From contig CANDQP010000003.1 of NCBI GenBank assembly GCA_947388185.1, positions 1 to 56,284 of the forward strand: DNA of 56,284 nt, read 5' to 3'. The notes beneath the pieces are model-generated. The model worked only from the letters and a program-made list of their open reading frames with translations. It had not been told where the DNA came from and made no database searches. Source of the stretch: an uncultured Dorea sp. GTDB taxonomy: Bacteria; Bacillota; Clostridia; Lachnospirales; Lachnospiraceae. Each line of letters begins with the position of its first letter. Within the stretch, counting starts at the first letter, position 1. Below, in pieces: positions 27,712 through 35,273 of the stretch. The position numbers and the translations under genes were made by a program.

Positions 27712-28200
27712 TCATCTCTTAAGCTTCCCAAGAAGCGTCCGAAGCGGCCGGTAACATATCAGGGATACGGCAACATTTCCCGCACAATGGAGCAGATCAA
27801 AAGGAATTCCAGATACCCAGTAGGAGAACCCGGCCGCCCAGCCTCCGGCAATAAAATAAGGCAGGGCATATAACATTCCAAAAGAAAGCCCATATGCGCC
27901 GAGAATCACAGCAGTCATAATTATGGAAGTCTGCTGTCTGCCGTTCCAGAGAACGATCAGCGCCAGAACGCTCCAGATATACAGATATCCGAACCACCAG
28001 AGACCAAAGCCGTAGATACAGCCCTCCAGGAATACGAACACATAGATAATGAAGAAGACTTTCTTACGGTAGACCTGGGTATATATGTAGATTAAGAGGG
28101 ATACGATCTCTATATTAGGAAGGTAGGACATCCCAACCTGTCCGATAAGCAGGATAGCGCTGAGAAATCCCATGCTCACAAGTTCCTTGTTGTTCTCCAT
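27712..28200 (-). CDS. ECF transporter S component, probably for cobalamin or a precursor
   Basis: A 162-residue membrane protein with about six hydrophobic helices, the size and form of a group II ECF substrate-binding subunit; I recognise the general S-component pattern rather than a named subfamily. The aromatic-rich stretch FGLWWFGYLYIW may line the substrate pocket. It follows the DUF4430 gene by eight bases, within a transcript headed by a cobalamin riboswitch, which points to corrinoid uptake. No EcfA or EcfT genes are present, so a shared energising module is expected. The final codons overlap the open frame of the AraC gene. Confidence 0.78.
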   Translation of the reverse strand: MENNKELVSMGFLSAILLIGQVGMSYLPNIEIVSLLIYIYTQVYRKKVFFIIYVFVFLEGCIYGFGLWWFGYLYIWSVLALIVLWNGRQQTSIIMTAVILGAYGLSFGMLYALPYFIAGGWAAGFSYWVSGIPFDLLHCAGNVAVSLICYRPLRTLLGKLKR

Positions 28201-28208
28201 TGCCTGTT

Positions 28209-28622
28209 TTAATAACCTTCCATCATAGTCAGCTCAAACTGATCGCCGTTCTCGATTGGAGTCTGGTCGGCAGAGGTGTTGACGGATTCGCCGCCTTTGG
28301 TAATGCACCACCACTGTTCCTTCGAGTCGTCTGCCGTTTCGCCGTCAACGGAAGTGATAAACAAACCGTAATCTCCGTCGGTTCCTTCTACAAGGCCTTC
28401 TGCTTCTATGACTGCGCCGAGGTAAGCCTCGTCGGTCTGATAGACGAAATCTTTTGAAGACTGATCCGCATGTACGACGGTTACGGTGATTTCTTTGGCG
28501 CCGGTCTGCCCCTTAGGGATAAATACCTTGTAAATGCAGAACATGGCTGCTGCTGCGATCACCAATGCCGCGATCAGTAAGAGTGTTTTTTTGGCTGAGT
28601 GTTTTTGAGTGTTGTTTTCCAT
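28209..28622 (-). CDS. Membrane-anchored DUF4430 (transcobalamin C-terminal-like) protein
   Basis: A 137-residue protein. A basic N-terminus and one transmembrane helix (residues 13-33) anchor it, with the rest outside. The outer domain (VTVVHADQSSKDFVYQTDEAYLG onward, with QWWCITKGGESVN and a final ENGDQFELTMME) fits DUF4430, a fold related to the C-terminal cobalamin-gripping domain of intrinsic factor and transcobalamin. First gene after the cobalamin riboswitch, so a surface corrinoid-capturing partner of the S component is the natural reading. AAGGAGG lies before the ATG. Binding itself is inference. Confidence 0.8.
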   Translation of the reverse strand: MENNTQKHSAKKTLLLIAALVIAAAAMFCIYKVFIPKGQTGAKEITVTVVHADQSSKDFVYQTDEAYLGAVIEAEGLVEGTDGDYGLFITSVDGETADDSKEQWWCITKGGESVNTSADQTPIENGDQFELTMMEGY

Positions 28623-28701
28623 TTTTGTGCCTCCTTTTTGTATGCTGAGTGTTCTTTGCTATGTCAAAAACATAGCGTCATGGTAAAAGGGGACCCAAAA
28701 T

Positions 28702-28741
28702 ACTCATGAACCAGGCAGACGAATGCTGCGGTTTCATGAGT
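28702..28741 (-). other. Second hairpin in the riboswitch-DUF4430 leader
   Basis: Read on minus, ACTCATGAAACC (28741-28730) pairs with GGTTCATGAGT (28712-28702), leaving one bulged A, followed by ATTTTGGG. It resembles a second terminator placed between the first terminator and the gene. A further 7-bp hairpin lies at 28658-28676. Confidence 0.55.
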
Positions 28742-28753
28742 TCCAATAGAAAC

Positions 28754-28781
28754 AAAAAAGCTTGCTGTTATAAGCAAACTT
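28754..28781 (-). terminator. Terminator of the cobalamin riboswitch
   Basis: Read on minus, AAGTTTGCT pairs with AGCAAGCTT (one G-U) around a short loop and runs into six T. It lies about 60 bases after the aptamer and is the probable expression platform. Confidence 0.8.
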
Positions 28782-28844
28782 CTTCCAATAATAGTGCAAT
28801 AGAGGACAGAATGTTTCGCTTTGGACGGAAGCCCCATTCTACAC

Positions 28845-28925
28845 ATATACAGGTATTCTGGCTGCGGACATCGTCCTCACAGTGACCCCATCGCTCAGGA
28901 TTCGCACCTGATTCCCGCTGTATAT
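28845..28925 (-). ncRNA. Cobalamin riboswitch aptamer (compact)
   Basis: On the minus strand the conserved elements appear in order: GGGAATCAGGTGCGAATCC, a GGGGTCACTGTGAG segment, and the B12 box GCCAGAATACCTG. Closing bases ATATACAG and CTGTATAT pair (28925-28918 with 28852-28845). The core is short, about 81 nt, with few of the optional peripheral stems, so it may belong to a compact subclass. Cobalamin binding should favour the terminator at 28754-28781 and switch off the DUF4430 and ECF genes. Confidence 0.85.
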
Positions 28926-28937
28926 ATGCTAATTGCG

Positions 28938-28966
28938 ATATTACTATAAAATTATATTTTTTTCAA
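28938..28966 (-). promoter_or_regulatory. Promoter of the cobalamin-riboswitch transcript
   Basis: On minus, TTGAAA (28966-28961), 17 bp, TAATAT (28943-28938). The -35 overlaps the stop codon of the MATE gene, so the two units are packed without a terminator and MATE transcripts may read into the riboswitch. Confidence 0.65.
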
Positions 28967-30285
28967 GAGCTTTTTTTGTAAATAATATATGCAAGCCCTG
29001 CCGTAACGAATTCCGTGAAGCAGAAGGCGTACCACACTCCGTCTGCGCCGATAAATTTACTCAATATATATGCCGCCGGTATGATGACGACTGCATATCG
29101 AAGCAGGGAGATACACAGAGACGGCGTGCCCTTGCCCAGACCCTCCAAGGCTCCGCAGCAGGTAATAGAGACTGCGGATACTACGAATCCGAGGCTGATG
29201 ATATGAAGGGCAGTGACGCCGATCTTAATGGTCTGCGGGGTGGAGGTGAACATGCCGAATAAGCTTGCCGGGAACAGCCAGGACAAGAAAGTTCCGACTA
29301 CCATGACTCCCATGGTAAGGGCAAGAGAGGTCCGAAAGATCTTCTGGACACGCTCTTTCTCACCCGCGCCGTAGTTGTACCCCATCAATGGCCGGATTCC
29401 CTGGATGATTCCGTTTGCCGTCAGGTAGATGAAGGTCTGAAGCTTATAATAGACGCCCAGTACAAGTACATATGTCTCTGAGAAGCCTGCAAGGATGCCG
29501 TTCAATACAGAGATCAGCAGAGACGGGAGCGCCAGAGTCAGGGTTGCCGAGATGCCGACGGAATATAATCTTGCCGCTATATTTTTCTCCGGTTTCCAGT
29601 ATTTCCGTTCGATCTTAATGGGAATGGGGCTGATCTTGCTGCACAGATAATAGACGGCAAGAGAGAATACCTGGCCGATTCCGGTGGCGTAGGCGGCTCC
29701 GGCGATTCCCATGGCAGGGAAGAACCCAATCCCGAAGATCATCAGCGGATCCAGGATAATATTGGCGATGAAGCCGCACATCATACAGAGCATGGAGACC
29801 TTCATCTTGCCGACAGCCTGGAAGAGCTTCTCGTATACCAGTGTCAGGGCGATGACCGGAGAGAACAGGAACGCCCGGTTCGAATACTCAAGCGCCATTT
29901 TGATCACCGTGTCATCAGAAGAAAACATACCAAGGAATGCAGGCATGACAGCGATGGACAGTACCGTCAGAGCCACGCCGTGAAGGAGGCTTAAGAAGGT
30001 TCCCTGGGTTGCGGTCTTGCTCGTGCGGACAGAGTCATTTGCTCCAAGGAAATATGCCGCGCTTGCATTGATCCCTATAGAGAAACCGATGGCGATGGCG
30101 TTGATCATGTTCTGGATGGGGTAGACCAGCGCCAGCGCCGTCATGGCGTCCTCGCTTAATTTGGCCACGAAATAACTGTCTACGATATTGTAAAGTGAGT
30201 TGACCGCCATGGATATGACCATGGGCAGGGACATAGACAGCACAAGCGGCAGAATCTTCTTCTCTTTCATGAATGTTTGTTCCAT
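28963..30285 (-). CDS. MATE-family efflux transporter
   Basis: A 440-residue multidrug and toxin extrusion protein with twelve expected transmembrane helices in two homologous halves. The N-terminal half has PMVISMAVNSLYNIVDSYFVAKL, typical of the NorM/DinF-related clostridial group. GAAGGAGG lies nine bases before the ATG at 30285; the open frame extends further upstream through the structured leader and is not expected to be translated as part of this protein. Substrate unknown; a cation such as Na+ or H+ drives export. The promoter at 30482-30510 leaves a leader of about 190 nt with two strong hairpins. Confidence 0.92.
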   Translation of the reverse strand: MEQTFMKEKKILPLVLSMSLPMVISMAVNSLYNIVDSYFVAKLSEDAMTALALVYPIQNMINAIAIGFSIGINASAAYFLGANDSVRTSKTATQGTFLSLLHGVALTVLSIAVMPAFLGMFSSDDTVIKMALEYSNRAFLFSPVIALTLVYEKLFQAVGKMKVSMLCMMCGFIANIILDPLMIFGIGFFPAMGIAGAAYATGIGQVFSLAVYYLCSKISPIPIKIERKYWKPEKNIAARLYSVGISATLTLALPSLLISVLNGILAGFSETYVLVLGVYYKLQTFIYLTANGIIQGIRPLMGYNYGAGEKERVQKIFRTSLALTMGVMVVGTFLSWLFPASLFGMFTSTPQTIKIGVTALHIISLGFVVSAVSITCCGALEGLGKGTPSLCISLLRYAVVIIPAAYILSKFIGADGVWYAFCFTEFVTAGLAYIIYKKSS

Positions 30286-30330
30286 AATCTTATTCCTCCT
30301 TCGTCTGGAATTATTCCCGCAAAACAACGG

Positions 30331-30366
30331 GCCAGGTATCCATGCCTGCATGCCTGGATATCTGGC
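30331..30366 (-). other. Imperfect palindrome in the MATE leader
   Basis: 36 bp with arms agreeing at 13 of 15 positions (GCCAGGTATCCATGC against the reverse complement of the right arm) around a short centre. It lies 46 bp before the start codon, inside the transcribed leader, so it could act as an operator or an RNA hairpin. A smaller CCCG...CGGG hairpin lies next to it at about 30317-30331. Confidence 0.6.
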
Positions 30367-30403
30367 GGCTGCCTCGGGGTATTTAGCTTCCAACATAAAA
30401 ATA

Positions 30404-30433
30404 CCACACAAATGCATGTATGCAATCGTGTGG
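30404..30433 (-). terminator. Hairpin with T tract inside the MATE leader, candidate attenuator
   Basis: Read on minus, CCACACGATTGCAT pairs with ATGCATTTGTGTGG at 12 of 14 positions and is followed by TATTTTTAT. This has terminator form yet lies about 120 bp before the MATE start codon and after the promoter. Confidence 0.6.
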
Positions 30434-30481
30434 CGAAAAAAGATAACTCTTTAAAAATCCACTCCATGTAGGTTTGAAATA

Positions 30482-30510
30482 AGTATGTCATACAGGAGGC
30501 CAATTGTCAA
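30482..30510 (-). promoter_or_regulatory. Promoter of the MATE gene
   Basis: On minus, TTGACA (30510-30505), 17 bp, CATACT (30487-30482). Predicted start near 30475, giving a leader of about 190 nt. Confidence 0.65.
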
Positions 30511-30614
30511 TCTGAAATTGCGGATTTGCCAGGCAGCAGTTCAGGTAGATCCGTGCACTTGCTAAACTGTTACTTGGCCGGAAGACAGGTCGAAAGATGT
30601 CGAATGCTTGGATA

Positions 30615-30643
30615 TTGTGGATCAAAGTAAATACAGGTATAAT
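30615..30643 (+). promoter_or_regulatory. Promoter of the small hydrophobic peptide (toxin) gene
   Basis: TTGTGG (30615-30620), 17 bp, perfect TATAAT (30638-30643). Transcription should begin near 30650. Confidence 0.75.
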
Positions 30644-30689
30644 TATATGTGTTACCGCCCCTATACCGGAACAGGAAGGGGGTGTTATT

Positions 30690-30776
30690 GTGGAATTTAT
30701 CTTTTCTTTTTATATCGCTGTTGCGGCTGGTGTAGTTTGCCACTACATCATCAAGTGGTTGGACGGCGATAAATGA
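30690..30776 (+). CDS. Small hydrophobic peptide, probable type I toxin
   Basis: A 28-residue peptide starting with GTG after AGGAAGGGGG. Residues 3-22 are hydrophobic (FIFSFYIAVAAGVVCHYII) and the tail KWLDGDK is charged, the plan of membrane-damaging type I toxins such as Fst, TxpA and related small Firmicute peptides. CCCCT in the leader (near 30658) can pair with AGGGG in the ribosome site, which would hold translation low. The mRNA ends in a perfect hairpin that is shared with a convergent antisense RNA. Toxicity is inference from this arrangement; I do not assign a named family. Confidence 0.75.
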   Translation: MEFIFSFYIAVAAGVVCHYIIKWLDGDK

Positions 30777-30811
30777 TCGGTAACCAGCCCTAAAAGGAAG
30801 ACCTCGCCATA

Positions 30812-30895
30812 TAAGAGGAAGAATCCCCGAATGTATTAACGGTACATTCGGGGATTCGTTCTTTTGTTATTGTGGAACATCTTTTCTCTTTACCT
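30812..30895 (-). ncRNA. Antisense RNA 1, probable antitoxin of the 28-residue peptide
   Basis: Promoter on minus: TTGCAA (30930-30925), 17 bp, TATAAT (30907-30902), with TGC before the -10. The RNA would start near 30895, run convergently into the 3' end of the toxin mRNA and end after the shared hairpin. That gives about 45-55 nt of perfect complementarity with the toxin mRNA tail, as in TxpA/RatA and BsrG/SR4 pairs. Confidence 0.75.
30821..30857. terminator. Shared bidirectional terminator of toxin mRNA and antisense RNA 1
   Basis: GAATCCCCGAATGTA (30821-30835) pairs perfectly over 15 bp with TACATTCGGGGATTC (30843-30857). T-rich sequence follows on plus (TTCTTTTG), and TTCCTCTT on minus. 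Confidence 0.88.
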
Positions 30896-30901
30896 AAAGG
30901 C

Positions 30902-30930
30902 ATTATAGCATATGCAATTTTGGATTGCAA
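30902..30930 (-). promoter_or_regulatory. Promoter of antisense RNA 1
   Basis: TTGCAA, 17 bp, TATAAT on minus, with an extended -10 TGC. The copy at 31128-31156 has the same boxes and spacing. Confidence 0.82.
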
Positions 30931-31034
30931 GATGCATTTTCTTGAGTTTCCGCAGATTTATCCACAGAACCCTAATTCCTTCAATCTTATTATTAACAAT
31001 TTTCAAAAAATACCTAAAATATAAGTATAAAATT

Positions 31035-31121
31035 TCGAGGAAGAACCCCCGGATGTACCACCAATACATCCGGGGGTTCGTTCATTGTGCCACAATGAAA
31101 ATATTCCTTGTCTTTTTGCCT
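31035..31121 (-). ncRNA. Antisense RNA 2, orphan copy without a toxin gene
   Basis: A second copy of the antisense RNA module about 220 bp from the first. The promoter (31128-31156) and terminator hairpin GAACCCCCGGATGTA (31043-31057) with its perfect partner (31065-31079) match copy 1 in order and spacing. Two base pairs of the stem differ by paired changes that keep pairing. Between 30931 and 31042, where a toxin would end, there is no hydrophobic reading frame with a ribosome site. Confidence 0.65.
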
Positions 31122-31127
31122 ATCGGC

Positions 31128-31156
31128 ATTATAGCATATGCATTTTTTTATTGCAA
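31128..31156 (-). promoter_or_regulatory. Promoter of antisense RNA 2
   Basis: On minus, TTGCAA (31156-31151), 17 bp, TATAAT (31133-31128). GGCATTATAGCATATGCA around the -10 is identical to the first copy. Confidence 0.78.
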
Positions 31157-31242
31157 GATGCACTTTAGATTATAATTCGTTATAATTATTCTGTACAGGT
31201 CGGATTAGGTAACTTTTTCTGTGAACAGGCAGAGTTATGAAC

Positions 31243-31288
31243 TTGCAGAGAATTGACAGATATCTATATAATAAGATCAGATAGATAT
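31243..31288 (+). promoter_or_regulatory. Candidate araA promoter with inverted repeat
   Basis: TTGCAG (31243-31248), 18 bp, TATAAT (31267-31272); a consensus TTGACA at 31253-31258 is an alternative -35 but lacks a good -10. An 8-bp inverted repeat, ATATCTAT (31260-31267) and ATAGATAT (31281-31288), spans the -10 and could be an operator. No copy of the TTAAACG operator seen before GH127 was found here. Confidence 0.5.
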
Positions 31289-31367
31289 AAGGCGTGTATT
31301 TGGCCGGGATGGCGGATGAGCCGTTATGCTGCGCCGAATACATTTTCAAGAAAGTGAGGAAATCATC

Positions 31368-32867
31368 ATGCTAAAATCAAAAACTTATCAGTTCTGGTTC
31401 TGTACAGGTTCACAGGATTTATACGGGGACGTGTGCCTGGCCCACGTGGCGGAGCACTCTCAGAAGATCGTGGAGGCGCTGAATGCATCCGGCAATCTTC
31501 CTTATGAGGTTGTATGGAAGCCGACGCTCATTACCAATGAACTGATCAGGAAAACTCTGAACGAGGCGAACACGGACGAGTCTTGCGCGGGAGTCATCAC
31601 CTGGATGCATACGTTCTCTCCGGCCAAATCCTGGATTCTCGGCCTGCAGGAGTACAGGAAACCGCTGCTTCACTTCCATACACAGTTTAACCGGGAGATT
31701 CCGTATGACACCATTGATATGGATTTTATGAACGAGAATCAGGCGGCCCACGGGGACAGAGAGTACGGTCATATCTTCAGCCGTCTCGGCATGGAGCGCA
31801 AGGTGATCATGGGTTACTGGGAGGACGCGGATGTCCAGAAGAAGATCGGTTCCTGGATGCGTACTGCGGTGGGCGTGATCGAGAGCAGCCATATCCGCGT
31901 GATGCGTATTGCCGACAATATGAGGAATGTTGCAGTGACAGAGGGCGACAAGGTTGAGGCGCAGATCAAGTTCGGCTGGGAGATCGACGCGTATCCGGTC
32001 AATGAAATAGCAGCAGAAGTAGAGGCAGTTTCCAAAGGAGATATTGACGCGCTGGTCGAAGAATATTATGATAAGTATGAGATACTTTTGGAAGGCAGAG
32101 ATGAGAAGGAATTCAGAGAGCATGTAGCGGTACAGGCGGGAATCGAGATCGGATTCGAGAGGTTCTTAGAGGCAAAGAATTATCAGGCGATCGTGACCCA
32201 CTTCGGAGATCTGGGAAGCCTGAAGCAGCTGCCGGGACTTGCAATCCAGAGATTGATGGAGAAAGGTTACGGATTTGCAGGAGAAGGCGACTGGAAGACG
32301 GCGGCTATGGTACGTCTTATGAAGATCATGACTCAGGGAATGAAGGATGCGAAGGGTACTTCATTTATGGAGGATTATACCTATAATCTGGTTCCGGGCA
32401 AGGAAGGGATCCTGCAGGCACATATGCTGGAGGTATGCCCGACGGTTGCAGACGGCAAGATCAGCATTAAGGAACAGCCGCTCTCCATGGGAGACAGGGA
32501 AGATCCGGCAAGGCTGGTATTCACATCGAAGACAGGACCGGCGGTCGCAACTTCACTTATCGATCTCGGAGACCGTTTCCGTCTGATCATCAATGATGTG
32601 GACTGCAAGAAGGTAGAGAAGCCGATGCCGAAGCTCCCGGTTGCAACTGCGTTCTGGACGCCGCAGCCGAATCTTCAGACAGGAGCAGAGGCGTGGATCC
32701 TGGCAGGCGGAGCGCACCATACTGCATTCTCTTATGACCTGACTTCCGAGCAGATGGGCGATTGGGCAGCGTGCATGGGTATTGAAGCTGTCTATATTGA
32801 CAAGGATACGACCATCCGCCAGTTCAAGAACGAACTGTTGTGGAACAGTGTCGCGTATCGCAAGTAG
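31368..32867 (+). CDS. araA: L-arabinose isomerase
   Basis: Converts L-arabinose to L-ribulose in the cytoplasm with a manganese ion. The family start KTYQFWFCTGSQDLYGD is clear and the metal/acid region includes HTFSPAKSWI and the conserved QFNREIP and later LVPGKEGILQAHMLEVCP segments. Length is 499 residues, as usual. The ATG at 31368 follows GTGAGGA. First gene of an ordered catabolic operon with the ribulokinase and epimerase genes, 15 bp before the kinase. It receives arabinose from the GH127, GH51 and probably GH43 enzymes encoded upstream. Confidence 0.96.
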   Translation: MLKSKTYQFWFCTGSQDLYGDVCLAHVAEHSQKIVEALNASGNLPYEVVWKPTLITNELIRKTLNEANTDESCAGVITWMHTFSPAKSWILGLQEYRKPLLHFHTQFNREIPYDTIDMDFMNENQAAHGDREYGHIFSRLGMERKVIMGYWEDADVQKKIGSWMRTAVGVIESSHIRVMRIADNMRNVAVTEGDKVEAQIKFGWEIDAYPVNEIAAEVEAVSKGDIDALVEEYYDKYEILLEGRDEKEFREHVAVQAGIEIGFERFLEAKNYQAIVTHFGDLGSLKQLPGLAIQRLMEKGYGFAGEGDWKTAAMVRLMKIMTQGMKDAKGTSFMEDYTYNLVPGKEGILQAHMLEVCPTVADGKISIKEQPLSMGDREDPARLVFTSKTGPAVATSLIDLGDRFRLIINDVDCKKVEKPMPKLPVATAFWTPQPNLQTGAEAWILAGGAHHTAFSYDLTSEQMGDWAACMGIEAVYIDKDTTIRQFKNELLWNSVAYRK

Positions 32868-32882
32868 GATAGGAGGAGCAGC

Positions 32883-34478
32883 ATGAGCAATGTAAAGGAA
32901 GTGATTGAGAGCGGCAGAGCCGTTCTTGGTATTGAGTTGGGATCAACCAGGATCAAGGCAGTGCTGATCGGCGAGGATCATACGCCGATCGCATCCGGCG
33001 ACCATGGATGGGAGAACCGTCTGGAGGATGGAAACTGGACCTACTCGCTGGACGATATCTGGACGGGCCTTCGGGACAGCTATAAGAACCTGGCGGCAGA
33101 CGTTCAGGAGAAGTACGGCGTGACGCTGAAGAAGATCGGTTCTATCGGATTCAGTGCAATGATGCACGGATATATGGCGTTTGACAAGAACGGGGAACTT
33201 CTGGTGCCGTTCCGTACCTGGAGGAATTGTACCACAGGTCCGGCAGCAGAGAAGCTGATCGATCTGTTTCAGTATAATATTCCGTTGCGGTGGAGTATTG
33301 CCCACTTATACCAGGCGGTTCTTAACGGAGAAGAGCATGTGAAGGATGTGGCGTATTTTACCACGCTGGCAGGATATATCCACTGGAAGCTGACCGGAGA
33401 GAAGGCGCTTGGAATCGGAGATGCGTCCGGTATGTTCCCGATCGATGTGGAGAAGAAGGACTTTAACGAGGATATGATCCGCAAGTTCGACGAGCTGGTT
33501 GCTGACAAGCATTATCCGTGGAAATTAAGAGAGATCATGCCGAAGGTCATGGTTGCGGGCGAGACGGCCGGGACCTTGACGGAAGAAGGCGCGCGGCTCT
33601 TAGATGAGAGCGGCAATCTTGAGGCGGGTATTCCGATGTGTCCGCCGGAAGGCGACGCGGGGACCGGCATGGCGGCGACCAACAGTGTTGCTAAGCGTAC
33701 TGGTAACGTATCCGCGGGAACCAGTGTATTTGCCATGATCGTGCTTGAAAAGGAGCTTAAGAAGGTGTATCCGGAGATCGACCTTGTGACCACGCCGGAC
33801 GGCAGCCTGGTTGCCATGGTGCATGCGAATAACTGTACCTCTGACCTGAATGCGTGGGTAGGCATTTTCAAGGAATTTGCAGAGAGCTTCGGTATCGAAG
33901 TGGATATGAACAAGTTATTCGGAACGCTGTATAACAAGGCTCTGGAGGGCGACGCTGACTGCGGCGGGCTGTTATCTTACGGTTATCTCTCTGGGGAATT
34001 CATCACAGGTGTGGATGAGGGACGTCCGTTGTTCGTAAGGTCGCCGAAGAGTAATTTCAATCTGGCGAACTTCATGCGCGTGAACCTATTTACCGCGCTT
34101 GGGGCGATCAAGGTAGGTATGGATCTTCTGCAGAAGGAGGAGAATGTGGCGATCGACTCGATGCTCGGCCACGGAGGGTTATTCAAGACCAAGGGCGTCG
34201 GACAGAGGATTCTTGCGGCGGCTATCAATGCGCCGGTATCTGTTATGGAGACGGCAGGCGAAGGAGGTCCTTGGGGAATGGCGCTTCTCGCTGCTTACAT
34301 GAAGAACAGAGCCGATGGGGAGACTCTGGAAGATTATCTTGCGAAGAAAGTGTTCGAGGGCAACGAAGGCAGCCGGATGGAGCCTGATGCAAAGGATGTA
34401 GAGGGATACGAGGTATTTACTGAGAGGTATAAGACGGGCATTGCTATTGAGAAGGCGGCGATCGAGAGCCTGATCTGA
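32883..34478 (+). CDS. FGGY-family ribulokinase
   Basis: Phosphorylates L-ribulose to L-ribulose-5-phosphate with ATP. The N-terminal phosphate-binding motif is [16 protein letters not shown] (residues 15-30); a second ATPase motif [14 protein letters not shown] is near residue 275 and [22 protein letters not shown] near 427. At 531 residues it fits FGGY kinases. It differs from classical AraB in its start and carries out the same step in many Firmicute arabinose operons, so I give the activity from operon context with the substrate as inference. AGGAGGAGCAGC precedes the ATG. Confidence 0.9.
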   Translation: MSNVKEVIESGRAVLGIELGSTRIKAVLIGEDHTPIASGDHGWENRLEDGNWTYSLDDIWTGLRDSYKNLAADVQEKYGVTLKKIGSIGFSAMMHGYMAFDKNGELLVPFRTWRNCTTGPAAEKLIDLFQYNIPLRWSIAHLYQAVLNGEEHVKDVAYFTTLAGYIHWKLTGEKALGIGDASGMFPIDVEKKDFNEDMIRKFDELVADKHYPWKLREIMPKVMVAGETAGTLTEEGARLLDESGNLEAGIPMCPPEGDAGTGMAATNSVAKRTGNVSAGTSVFAMIVLEKELKKVYPEIDLVTTPDGSLVAMVHANNCTSDLNAWVGIFKEFAESFGIEVDMNKLFGTLYNKALEGDADCGGLLSYGYLSGEFITGVDEGRPLFVRSPKSNFNLANFMRVNLFTALGAIKVGMDLLQKEENVAIDSMLGHGGLFKTKGVGQRILAAAINAPVSVMETAGEGGPWGMALLAAYMKNRADGETLEDYLAKKVFEGNEGSRMEPDAKDVEGYEVFTERYKTGIAIEKAAIESLI

Positions 34479-34503
34479 TCGCGGCTAAAGGAGTTGGAAC
34501 AAT

Positions 34504-35205
34504 ATGTTAGAACAGTTAAAAAAAGAAGTATATGAAGCGAACATGCTTCTTCCGAAATACGGTCTGGTGACCTTCACCTGGGGCAATGTAAGCGGTATCG
34601 ACCACGAGAGCGGTCTGTTCGTGATCAAGCCAAGCGGTGTAGAGTATGACAAGCTTAGACCGGAGGATATGGTTGTCGTAGACTTAGAGGGCAATAAGGT
34701 TGAGGGAGATTACAATCCATCCTCAGATACGGCGACTCATGTGGTATTGTATAACCGCTTCCCGGAGATAGGCGGTATCGTGCATACCCACTCGTCCTGG
34801 GCGACGAGCTGGGCGCAGGCAGGAAGAGGGATTCCGTGCTACGGAACGACCCACGCGGACTATCTCTACGGCGAGGTTCCCTGTGTCAGGAATCTGACCA
34901 AAGAAGAGATCGACGAGGCCTATGAGAAGAATACAGGCATCCTGATCGCGGATGAGTTCGAGGCGCGCAGGCTGGATTATAATGCCACGCCGGCAGTATT
35001 GTGCAAGAATCATGGACCTTTCACCTGGGGGAAGGACGCTCATGAGGCGGTACACAATGCGGTGGTATTAGAGGAAGTCGCGAAGATGGCGGCACGCTGC
35101 GAGCTGATCAATCCGAAGAATCAGCCGGCGCCGCAGGAACTGCAGGATAAGCATTATTACCGGAAGCATGGTGCGAATGCTTATTATGGACAGCCGGGGC
35201 GATAG
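34504..35205 (+). CDS. araD: L-ribulose-5-phosphate 4-epimerase
   Basis: Converts L-ribulose-5-phosphate to D-xylulose-5-phosphate, which enters the pentose phosphate or phosphoketolase pathway. A class II aldolase-type fold of 233 residues. Zinc histidines are seen in [10 protein letters not shown] (HTH) and a later His in KNHGPFTWG; the active-site [14 protein letters not shown] segment is characteristic. AAAGGAG precedes the ATG by ten bases. Last gene of the operon; a terminator follows after about 20 bp. Confidence 0.96.
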   Translation: MLEQLKKEVYEANMLLPKYGLVTFTWGNVSGIDHESGLFVIKPSGVEYDKLRPEDMVVVDLEGNKVEGDYNPSSDTATHVVLYNRFPEIGGIVHTHSSWATSWAQAGRGIPCYGTTHADYLYGEVPCVRNLTKEEIDEAYEKNTGILIADEFEARRLDYNATPAVLCKNHGPFTWGKDAHEAVHNAVVLEEVAKMAARCELINPKNQPAPQELQDKHYYRKHGANAYYGQPGR

Positions 35206-35225
35206 AAACGATATACTGTAATAAA

Positions 35226-35265
35226 ATAAGAGAGACTGCCGAAGAATTCCGGCAGTCTCTCTTAT
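35226..35265. terminator. Bidirectional terminator after araD
   Basis: ATAAGAGAGACTGCCG (35226-35241) pairs perfectly with CGGCAGTCTCTCTTAT (35250-35265). A/T-rich flanks on both sides suit the convergent araD and coiled-coil genes. Confidence 0.87.
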
Positions 35266-35273
35266 AAAATTAG

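Noticed and set aside
27689-27715. ATG at 27715 as the AraC start
   Set aside because: It has no free ribosome site, whereas AAGGAGG stands eight bases before the in-frame TTG at 27688. The ATG remains possible through coupling with the preceding stop.
30267-30503. 78-codon frame across the MATE leader
   Set aside because: It runs past the MATE start in another frame with no family features; only its first part is of interest as a possible leader peptide.
30912-31175. 87-codon plus frame across antisense RNA 2
   Set aside because: It runs through a terminator hairpin and two consensus minus-strand promoters, has no ribosome site, and the region is better explained as RNA genes.
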